A stretch of 8,905 nucleotides of DNA, from contig PDRH01000131.1 of the NCBI GenBank assembly GCA_002748015.1, positions 1 through 8,905 of the forward strand, given 5' to 3'. Below, one piece after another: positions 1 to 5,377 of this stretch. Numbering within the stretch: position 1 is the first letter of the stretch; each line of letters begins with the position of its first letter. A model generated the notes under the pieces. It made no database searches. It was not told where the DNA came from and saw only the letters and a program-made list of their open reading frames with translations. The position numbers and the translations under genes are program-made. Origin of the DNA: Bacteroidota bacterium. GTDB taxonomy: Bacteria; Bacteroidota; Bacteroidia; Bacteroidales; CAJPTX01.

Positions 1-644
1 ACCCCGTTACGCTTGGCGTAGGCCTGCAGGAACTTATAGCCCACAGCGCAGGCGGAGAGCTCGCGGAAGGGATAGGTGGAGCTGGGTAGCTTGGGGTCGA
101 GGATGGCGTAGGCCTCAGGAATATCATCCCCGGGGAAGTGGTGGTCGCAGATGATGATGTCCACCCCGAGCCTCCCGGCCAGGGCCACCTGCTCGTTGGC
201 CTTGATGCCCGTGTCGAGCACTATCATCAGGGAGTAGCCATTGGTGGCCGCAAAGCGTATGCTCTTCTCGGATAGGCCCGCGCCCTCCTCGTGGCGGTCG
301 GGGACGTAGCATTTGCTCTTCACGCCGAGGTCCCGGAGGAAGGCATGGACGAGGGTAACGGCGGTAGTGCCGTCCACGTCGTAGTCTCCGTATACGATAA
401 TATCCTCCTGGCCGAATACTGCACGCTCGAGGCGACGGACGGCCTTCTCCATGTCGGGCATGAGGAAGGGGCTATGGAGCTGTTCGGGGGAGGGGGAGAG
501 GAACTCCTCGGCCTCAAGGGCGGAGCGGATACCCCGCTGGGCGAGCATACGGGCAACCAGGGGCGATACCTTCAGCTCCTGCGACAGGGCTTGCACAGTA
601 GGCAGGAGGTCGGTTTCATCGACGTATATCCAGCGTTTGCGCAT
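1..644 (-). CDS. recJ: Single-stranded-DNA-specific 5'-3' exonuclease RecJ, N-terminal part (runs off the window)
   Basis: The first 214 residues of RecJ, the DHH-family exonuclease that degrades single-stranded DNA 5' to 3' in recombination and mismatch or base-excision repair. The manganese-binding DHH motifs are visible: DYDVDG (residues 87-92), LDTGI (142-146) and DHH (167-169), followed by the ILDPK...YPFRELSACAVGYKF block typical of the family. Two positions differ from the form I remember as common: LDTGI where many homologues have DCGI, and EGAGLS where EGYGLS is usual. The catalytic aspartates and histidines are intact, so activity is expected. The start at 644 (MRKRWIY) follows an AAGAAGGG stretch only two bases away. 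The gap to lipB is 54 bp with no terminator, so co-transcription with lipA-lipB is likely. A TAACTTTC sequence at 694-701 resembles the -7 box but ends in C, so an internal promoter is only possible. The C-terminal part lies beyond position 1. Confidence 0.95.
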   Translation of the reverse strand, partial: MRKRWIYVDETDLLPTVQALSQELKVSPLVARMLAQRGIRSALEAEEFLSPSPEQLHSPFLMPDMEKAVRRLERAVFGQEDIIVYGDYDVDGTTAVTLVHAFLRDLGVKSKCYVPDRHEEGAGLSEKSIRFAATNGYSLMIVLDTGIKANEQVALAGRLGVDIIICDHHFPGDDIPEAYAILDPKLPSSTYPFRELSACAVGYKFLQAYAKRNG

Positions 645-698
645 ATCCCTTCTTGGTTTCCTATCTTGCTTAACTGTAGCCCTAAACGTGTAGGAAAG

Positions 699-1385
699 TT
701 ACAACAAAATCTCCACATGGAAGCAACGGGCGAAGGATTCGAGGAAGTGGGTACGGAAAGTAGCCATATCCACCGGCTGCCCGAGCTCCTGCTGGAGGGA
801 GGTTACCCCCCTATCGACGAAGCCACAGGGGTTGATGCGGGCGAAGTGCGAGAGGTCGGTGTTGAGGTTGAGGGCAAAGCCATGCATGGTAACAGAGCGG
901 GAGATGCGTACGCCCATGGCGCAGATCTTACGCAGGGGTCTTCCGCCCGATGACTCCAGCCATACACCCGCAGCGTGGGGATCTACCATGCCGCTAAGAC
1001 CATAGACAGCCAGCGCATCTATAACCGTCTGCTGCAGGGTGGCTATGTAGGCCCTCGCCCCGAGGTTGAGGGACGGGAGGTGGAGGATAGGGTATCCGAC
1101 AAGCTGCCCCGGGCCGTGGTAGGTAATGTCGCCCCCTCTATCGGTGCGCACGAGGGGTATTCCGAGGGTCTGGAGCTGCGCCTCAGGGATGAGCATATTG
1201 GTATCATCCCCGTGCTTACCCAGGGTGTAGACGTGGTCATGCTCCCCGAGGAAGAGCGTACCGGCGACAGGGGTGTCCTCGCCGGACATAGCAAGGACGG
1301 CATCCGCCTCTGCTAGCTGGGCCTGATAGGCCTCAGCGTACCCCGGCAGGAGGGGTCGAACTCGTACCTGCCTAGCGGGGGGCAT
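699..1385 (-). CDS. lipB: Octanoyl-[acyl carrier protein]:protein N-octanoyltransferase LipB
   Basis: Cytoplasmic enzyme that transfers octanoyl from acyl carrier protein to the lipoyl-domain lysine of 2-oxoacid dehydrogenases and the glycine-cleavage H protein, the first step of de novo lipoylation. The 228 residues match the normal family length. Recognisable blocks are HDHVYTLGKHGD (49-60), RGGDITYHGPGQLVGYPI (83-100), KICAMGVRISRSVTMHGFALN (from 153) and FARINPCG (181-188). The catalytic pair is Lys153 and Cys187; their spacing of 34 equals that of Lys135/Cys169 in the E. coli enzyme. The ATG lies inside the 3' end of lipA (14-base overlap) with no clear Shine-Dalgarno sequence, which suggests translational coupling to lipA. 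Substrate hand-over to LipA is inferred from the known pathway. Confidence 0.97.
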   Translation of the reverse strand: MPPARQVRVRPLLPGYAEAYQAQLAEADAVLAMSGEDTPVAGTLFLGEHDHVYTLGKHGDDTNMLIPEAQLQTLGIPLVRTDRGGDITYHGPGQLVGYPILHLPSLNLGARAYIATLQQTVIDALAVYGLSGMVDPHAAGVWLESSGGRPLRKICAMGVRISRSVTMHGFALNLNTDLSHFARINPCGFVDRGVTSLQQELGQPVDMATFRTHFLESFARCFHVEILL

Positions 1386-2295
1386 GGGCTAGCGTTTTGG
1401 GCATTATTCCGCAGGCTAGCAGAGCCCGCTCTGCATGGAAGGAGGAGCGCACCAGCGGACCAGACTCCACATAGCGGAAGCCCTTGGCACGAGCTATATC
1501 GCCAAGCTCATTGAATTCCTCCGGTGTAAGGTAGCGCACCACGTTGAGGTTCTCACGACGTGGCTGGAGGTACTGGCCGAGGGTTAGCACCTGGCAACCA
1601 ACCGCACGGAGGTCGTCCATGGTAGCCATGACCTCGTCCTTCTCCTCGCCAATGCCGAGCATGAGGCCCGACTTCGGCACGAGGCCAGCACGAGCCATGC
1701 GCTCTATCACCGAGAGGGAGTAGTCGTAGCGGGCGCGGGAACGTACCTGGGGGGAGAGGCGCTCCACGGTCTCCATGTTGTGCGCAACCAGCTCGGGGCG
1801 GGTCTGGAGGACAAGCTCCAACGCACCGGGCTTGGCCAGGAAATCGGGGAGTAGCACCTCAACCGTAGTGGTAGGATTCGCCTCGCGGATGGCCTCTACA
1901 ACATCCGCCCAATGCTGCGCTCCCCCATCGGGGAGATCGTCCCTGTCAACCGAGGTGATGACCACATGCCTTAAGTTCATACGCTGAATGGAATGGGCGA
2001 GGCGGGTCGGCTCATTAAGGTCTGGCGGCAGAGGCACGCCGGTTTGGGTGGCGCAGAAGCGGCAGCTACGGGTGCAGATGTTGCCCAGTATCATGAAGGA
2101 GGCGGTGCCATTGGCCCAGCACTCCCCCTGGTTGGGGCAGCGTCCGGAGGCGCAGATGGTGTGCAGCCCCTGCTGGTGGAGCAGCTCGGAGACCCCGGCA
2201 TAGGTATGCCCCCCGCCGAGGGCGACCTTGAGCCACTCGGGTTTCCTCGGTATATGTGCCGGGCGACGCGATGCCCGCTGTGCGGATTGCTTCAT
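1372..2295 (-). CDS. lipA: Lipoyl synthase LipA (radical SAM)
   Basis: Radical S-adenosylmethionine enzyme that inserts sulfur at C6 and C8 of the protein-bound octanoyl chain made by LipB. It is 307 residues, the usual length. The auxiliary [4Fe-4S] cluster motif CX4CX5C is Cys48-Cys53-Cys59 (CASGRCPNQGEC), and the radical-SAM cluster motif CX3CX2C is Cys74-Cys78-Cys81 (CTRSCRFC). Near the C-terminus, VRSSFHA (282-288) is the family's RSSY motif, whose serine ligates the auxiliary cluster; here Phe replaces Tyr. The N-terminus KPEWLKV is typical, so the ATG at 2295 is the only reasonable start. That ATG sits only four bases after a TACCTTTG promoter box, so the mRNA may be leaderless or nearly so. 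Its stop overlaps the lipB start by 14 bases, and the pair forms a lipoylation operon probably continuing into recJ. Confidence 0.97.
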   Translation of the reverse strand: MKQSAQRASRRPAHIPRKPEWLKVALGGGHTYAGVSELLHQQGLHTICASGRCPNQGECWANGTASFMILGNICTRSCRFCATQTGVPLPPDLNEPTRLAHSIQRMNLRHVVITSVDRDDLPDGGAQHWADVVEAIREANPTTTVEVLLPDFLAKPGALELVLQTRPELVAHNMETVERLSPQVRSRARYDYSLSVIERMARAGLVPKSGLMLGIGEEKDEVMATMDDLRAVGCQVLTLGQYLQPRRENLNVVRYLTPEEFNELGDIARAKGFRYVESGPLVRSSFHAERALLACGIMPKTLAHAPR

Positions 2296-2319
2296 AGGGC
2301 AAAGGTAGGAAAAAAGGGG
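2295..2319 (+). repeat. 25-bp direct repeat, copy 1 (lipA promoter)
   Basis: This stretch matches 3991-4015 at 24 of 25 positions in the same orientation; the single difference is G2305 versus A4001. It contains the -7 promoter box, the six-base A/T run and four G/C bases on its far side. The two copies bracket the ATPase/nuclease gene. Sequence beyond the copies differs on both sides. Confidence 0.7.
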
Positions 2320-2329
2320 AGAGGGGGAA
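2300..2329 (-). promoter_or_regulatory. Bacteroidota-type promoter of lipA-lipB(-recJ)
   Basis: The minus strand reads TACCTTTG at 2307-2300, a full match to the Bacteroidota -7 consensus TAnnTTTG. It is preceded 19 bases upstream by TTC (2329-2327), a two-of-three match to the -33 TTG. The spacer is C/T-rich with a six-T run. The box ends four bases before the lipA ATG, so the predicted transcription start lies at or within a few bases of the start codon. Confidence 0.6.
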
Positions 2330-2334
2330 GGGGG

Positions 2335-3948
2335 CTACTCCTCAATCAGCTTTAGCACCTCGGCGTAGGGCATGGCCTCCCAGTCGGCCTTGGCCTCAGC
2401 ATCAAAGGTAGCCCCCACGCAGATGATGGGCTTGCCGATGTTTAGGAACTTGTCGCCGTAGCGCTTCTTGGCAATCTGGCGGAGGGCATCCCGCTTGCTC
2501 TCGCCGCTGGACTTGAGCTTCAGCTCGAAGATGTACACGCCGCTCTGGGTGTCGATCTCGCAGTCGGAGCGACCGAGGGCGCTTGGCCGCTCGATGTAGA
2601 CGGCCTCCTCGAGGATGGTGAGGATAACGTACATGGCGTTGCGGAAATTGGCCTCACGGGCAGGGCTATCCTTGGCCTCGGCAATGTAGGGGACACCGGC
2701 GATGAGAGGGGCGAGGTGGCCCATGAAGCCCTCGAGATCCCCGGCGTTGAGCATATCCTTCATGGTGCGGAGGGTCTTGAAGATGGTCAGACGGTTGCCC
2801 TTGAGGAAGTGCCACTGCATGAGGCGGGCGAGGGCAACGCGCACCTCGCCGTTGGGGAAGGCCACCAGGAGCGCCTCGCCGCCCAGGGCCTCCTTGATGG
2901 TGAGGTAGCCCGTCTGGTAGAGCATAGGGATGGGGGAACCCTCCATGGCCTCTATGGAGTCTATCTCGGCGATGTCGAGGAGAACGCCCTCCTCGAGTTC
3001 CTGGGCGTTTATCTCGTAGTAGGGGAGGAGGTAGTCCAAGACCTGGGGTGTACCGGTCTTCGCCCAGTAGTTGTCGAGCATTTTGCTCTTTAGGGCAAGC
3101 AGAAGGCCGTAGGGGCAGTAGACGTGCTCGCCATTGGGGGTAAAGCGGTAGCCGTCGTATTTGTATCGTAGCACCCTTAGTAGCTCCTCCTGGGTGAAGC
3201 CGAGCTTTGCGCGCAGGGCCTCGAGGTAGGGGGCGAAGGTCTCTAGCATCTCTCCCTCAGTGATGCCGCAGAGGGTCGCCCATTCGTCCTGGAGGCTGAT
3301 GTTCACGATGCTATTCAGGCCACTGAATAGGCTGAGCTGGGAGAACTGAGAGACGCCCGTGAGCATGACGAAGTGTAGCAGCTCATCGTACTCCTTGAAG
3401 TTGCCGTAGATGGCCCGCAGAGCCCTCTTGGCCTTTTCATGCTCCTCGGCCAGTTCTGGCTGGCCCATGGTCGCAAGCAGAGGGGCATCATACTCGTCAA
3501 CCAGCACCACGACATTGCGGTTGAACTTCCTCCTGAGCGCGATAATTAGCGCACTCATGCGGGCACCGCTGGCGTACTTTGAGGTGTCCACCCCATACTG
3601 TTCATCCACCTGGTCGAACTGAAGGCTTAGCTTCGTATAGAAATCAGCACCGTCCTTCTCTTCACCGGCTGTTATGTACAGGTGTATTACGGGGTACTCT
3701 AGCCACTCCTCGCCGCTCTCGCGCTGGAGACGCTCCAGGTGTAGGCCCTTAAACAGCTCCTCCTCGTGGCGGAAATAGCTCGCTAGGGTGGAGAGCATTA
3801 GGCTCTTACCGAAGCGTCTGGGACGGCTCAGGAAACCATAATCAACACTGTGCGCTAGCTTCCAAATCAGGTCGGTCTTATCCACATAGGCCAATCCCTG
3901 CCTACGTATCTTGTCAAAGGTCTGTATACCTACGGGTAATCGCTGCAT
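2335..3948 (-). CDS. AAA-ATPase-like / PD-(D/E)XK nuclease-superfamily protein
   Basis: A 537-residue protein combining an N-terminal AAA-ATPase-like domain (PF09820 type) with a C-terminal PD-(D/E)XK domain (PF08011 type). The opening LPVGIQTFDKIRRQGLAYVDKT, the P-loop-like SRPRRFGKSLMLS (41-53, Lys48) and the Walker B VVVLVDEYDAPL (146-157) are hallmarks of the first domain. GRSD (459-462) and FELK (474-477) supply the Asp and Glu-x-Lys of the nuclease fold, followed by the conserved QIAKKRYGDKF. All motifs are intact. The family is common, often in many copies, in Bacteroidota; its biological role is not established, so neither defence nor DNA processing is claimed. I chose the ATG at 3948, preceded by an AAAGAGGG ribosome-binding-like sequence seven bases upstream, over an in-frame ATG at 4035 that lies upstream of the promoter box. 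It appears to be a single-gene unit; its stop is 39 bases before lipA. Confidence 0.9.
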   Translation of the reverse strand: MQRLPVGIQTFDKIRRQGLAYVDKTDLIWKLAHSVDYGFLSRPRRFGKSLMLSTLASYFRHEEELFKGLHLERLQRESGEEWLEYPVIHLYITAGEEKDGADFYTKLSLQFDQVDEQYGVDTSKYASGARMSALIIALRRKFNRNVVVLVDEYDAPLLATMGQPELAEEHEKAKRALRAIYGNFKEYDELLHFVMLTGVSQFSQLSLFSGLNSIVNISLQDEWATLCGITEGEMLETFAPYLEALRAKLGFTQEELLRVLRYKYDGYRFTPNGEHVYCPYGLLLALKSKMLDNYWAKTGTPQVLDYLLPYYEINAQELEEGVLLDIAEIDSIEAMEGSPIPMLYQTGYLTIKEALGGEALLVAFPNGEVRVALARLMQWHFLKGNRLTIFKTLRTMKDMLNAGDLEGFMGHLAPLIAGVPYIAEAKDSPAREANFRNAMYVILTILEEAVYIERPSALGRSDCEIDTQSGVYIFELKLKSSGESKRDALRQIAKKRYGDKFLNIGKPIICVGATFDAEAKADWEAMPYAEVLKLIEE

Positions 3949-3990
3949 GCTATGGCCCTCTTTAGTTCGTTGCCCGGTGGCGTGTTCAGG

Positions 3991-4015
3991 TAGGGCAAAG
4001 ATAGGAAAAAAGGGG
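3991..4015 (+). repeat. 25-bp direct repeat, copy 2 (promoter of the ATPase/nuclease gene)
   Basis: Second copy of the repeat at 2295-2319, 24 of 25 bases identical and in the same orientation. Here it holds the -7 box TATCTTTG and supplies the T-run of the terminator of the preceding lipoprotein gene. Confidence 0.7.
3996..4003 (-). promoter_or_regulatory. -7 promoter box of the ATPase/nuclease gene
   Basis: The minus strand reads TATCTTTG, a full match to TAnnTTTG. It would give a leader of roughly 40 bases before the ATG at 3948. No convincing TTG is present at the -33 distance; that position is occupied by the loop of the upstream terminator hairpin. Confidence 0.6.
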
Positions 4016-4038
4016 CGGCCGCAGATTGCGACCACCCC
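4006..4038 (-). terminator. Intrinsic terminator of the lipoprotein gene
   Basis: On the minus strand, GGGGTGGTCGC (4038-4028) pairs with GCGGCCGCCCC (4022-4012) as an 11-bp stem that includes two G-U pairs. The loop is five bases (4027-4023), and six T follow at 4011-4006. It begins 30 bases after the lipoprotein stop codon. Its T-run is the same A/T tract that lies just upstream of the next gene's -7 box. Confidence 0.75.
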
Positions 4039-4068
4039 AGAATGCTCTACAAGAAAACTCCAGATGGC

Positions 4069-5076
4069 CTACTCATCGCCTGTTATCGTTATCCCTAGTG
4101 CCACAACAGCTGCTTCATACGGTTCCAATAGGGGTTCCGCACTCTCGCCCAACTCTTCCATCTGCTCCCTCAAACCTTGCATCTTCACCAGCAGGGCATC
4201 TTTGGCCTTCACTATGGCCGCACCTCGCTCCGCTAGCTTATCATAGATGAGCTTTAAATCATTATAGCTCTGCTCACTAGAAGCAGTTTCGAGCACAACG
4301 CTCGCTGCAAATAGCCTACTATCCTCATCCCCTGGGTCTATCACTGCTATAAGATCAGATAGCTCAGAAGGATCACTAGCCTCCTCCAAGAGAGCAGGAA
4401 GGTTGGAAAACGCCTCCTCAACTTCAACCAGCTTAAGTGCTGCTGCCTCGCAGTTCACACCTACTATGTCGTCTTGGCTTGGGATCTCAGGCTGCTTCTC
4501 GTTTCCAGTCTTTATATCCTGTATTAAATCATCAACGAGTGCATCCGCCTGGTCTTCCAGCTTCTTAGCCTCAAGGAAATATCCCACAAAGCCGGCACGG
4601 AGAGCCTTGATATGGCCATACTTCACCTTCGAGGCATCCAGCTTGGCCTGCTCATCGGCCTTCTTCTCCTCGGCCACCTTCTCCAGACCAGCCTCGGCAG
4701 CAGCCAGCTCATCCTCCAAGCCAACCATGGCCTGGTCGAGTTGCTCAACCAGACCGGCCAAATCGCCCGTCATATTCACCTCATCGCCTAGCACCTCTCT
4801 AGCCGCATCCACCTTCTTCACCGCATCGGCAATCTTGGCAATGGCCATGTTGGACTCCTCCTCGGGGGTAGGCGGGGGATCCTGCGGCCCCTGGGGATTT
4901 TCGCCAGGGTTCTGCGGGTCTACCTGCTGCTTGTCGTCCTTCTTGCCATCCTTATTATCCTGCTGCTCCTGGGCGGGCGTCAGGTCGTCGTCCTCATCCT
5001 TCTCGCAGGACGGTGCGATGGCCAGCAGAGCCACCGGCACGGCCAGCAGCAATGCGAGTATACTCTTCTTCTTCAT
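4069..5076 (-). CDS. Predicted surface-exposed helical lipoprotein, function unknown
   Basis: A 335-residue lipoprotein. MKKK plus a hydrophobic stretch (residues 5-21) ends at a predicted lipidated Cys24 (AIAPSC); this lipobox is slightly atypical, with Ala at -3 and Pro at -2. Residues +2 to +6 after the Cys are EKDED, which fits the lipoprotein export signal (Lys followed by two or more acidic residues) known to send lipoproteins to the cell surface in Capnocytophaga and related Bacteroidota. A charged then Pro/Gln-rich spacer (about 32-75) leads to a body (about 77-335) rich in Ala, Glu, Leu and Lys with heptad-like patterns, suggesting long helices or coiled coil. I recognise no named domain. 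I chose the start at 5076 because it gives a proper signal peptide; an in-frame ATG at 5184 would add 36 unrelated residues. It has its own terminator and is isolated from the upstream gene by another. Its role is unknown; adhesion or envelope structure would be guesses. Confidence 0.85.
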   Translation of the reverse strand: MKKKSILALLLAVPVALLAIAPSCEKDEDDDLTPAQEQQDNKDGKKDDKQQVDPQNPGENPQGPQDPPPTPEEESNMAIAKIADAVKKVDAAREVLGDEVNMTGDLAGLVEQLDQAMVGLEDELAAAEAGLEKVAEEKKADEQAKLDASKVKYGHIKALRAGFVGYFLEAKKLEDQADALVDDLIQDIKTGNEKQPEIPSQDDIVGVNCEAAALKLVEVEEAFSNLPALLEEASDPSELSDLIAVIDPGDEDSRLFAASVVLETASSEQSYNDLKLIYDKLAERGAAIVKAKDALLVKMQGLREQMEELGESAEPLLEPYEAAVVALGITITGDE

Positions 5077-5107
5077 AGTCTTGCGTTTTTTATAGTTGAA
5101 CATGCCG

Positions 5108-5137
5108 CAAAAAAAACAATCTATCGCAATAAAGCAA
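5108..5137 (-). promoter_or_regulatory. Weak candidate promoter of the lipoprotein gene
   Basis: On the minus strand a TTG (5137-5135) is followed after 19 bases by TTTTTTTG (5115-5108), which misses the -7 consensus TAnnTTTG only at the A. It would give a leader of about 25-30 bases. The T-run makes a chance match easy, so this is tentative. Confidence 0.25.
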
Positions 5138-5196
5138 GAGATGGGACATAATTTACACGATTTACTGCTTAATCGGTAGCACAAGGACTGGCAGGG

Positions 5197-5249
5197 AGCG
5201 GAATAGGACCTACGGGGGCTTGCCTAGGCCCCGTAGGTCCTATTCCGCT
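5197..5249. repeat. Perfect 21-bp inverted repeat with 11-base loop
   Basis: Bases 5197-5217 are the exact reverse complement of 5229-5249, separated by 11 bases (5218-5228) that contain CCTAGG. The hairpin is long and GC-rich in its inner half, but no T-run follows it on either strand, so it is not a standard intrinsic terminator. It lies between the terminator of the LRR gene and the lipoprotein start, 120 bases before the latter. It may be a dispersed palindromic element or an RNA hairpin. Confidence 0.85.
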
Positions 5250-5326
5250 TCTCGCTATTATTAGGTATACGAGATCAGCGGAAGAGAAAAAGCAAATCGG
5301 GGCGACTAGGGGAGGCATAAAGGCAC

Positions 5327-5361
5327 AAAAAAAGCGTGGCGAGCTCTAGCTCGCCACGCTT
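5327..5361 (-). terminator. Intrinsic terminator of the LRR/T9SS gene
   Basis: Bases 5332-5345 are the exact reverse complement of 5348-5361, giving a 12-14 bp GC-rich stem with a tight loop around 5346-5347. On the minus strand a run of seven T (5333-5327) overlaps and follows the stem end. It starts 16 bases after the stop codon of the upstream gene. Confidence 0.9.
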
Positions 5362-5377
5362 AGCCTAAACCAGCCCC

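Larger units (their letters stand above)
5077..5377. other. Intergenic region between the LRR protein and the lipoprotein gene
   Basis: This 301-bp gap holds the LRR-gene terminator (5327-5361), a 77-bp stretch in which I see nothing convincing, a 21-bp perfect hairpin (5197-5249) and about 120 bp of relatively AT-rich leader or promoter sequence before the lipoprotein ATG. No credible small gene was found in it. Confidence 0.7.

Noticed and set aside
291..953. Open frame of 220 codons on the plus strand.
   Set aside because: It lies antisense across the recJ start and the lipB 3' end, both of which have clear family motifs. It has no recognisable domain and is explained by GC-rich shadowing.
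2320..2334. Possible terminator between the ATPase/nuclease gene and lipA.
   Set aside because: The minus strand is a run of C and T with no complementary G-rich arm before the T-run, so no stem can form.
4015..4022. GCGGCCGC palindrome as an operator.
   Set aside because: It is explained as part of the terminator stem of the lipoprotein gene.
3949..4035. A 29-residue N-terminal extension of the ATPase/nuclease from an ATG at 4035.
   Set aside because: It would start upstream of the -7 box and inside the terminator of the previous gene. The family's conserved N-terminus begins at the ATG at 3948.
4403..5095. Open frame of 230 codons on the plus strand, Ser-rich.
   Set aside because: It is the exact antisense of the lipoprotein gene. 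Its Ser/Ala/Pro composition is what the Ala/Glu/Lys-rich codons give when read backwards.
5077..5184. A 36-residue N-terminal extension of the lipoprotein from an ATG at 5184.
   Set aside because: It would bury the signal peptide. The ATG at 5076 gives a standard MKKK plus hydrophobic core plus Cys arrangement.
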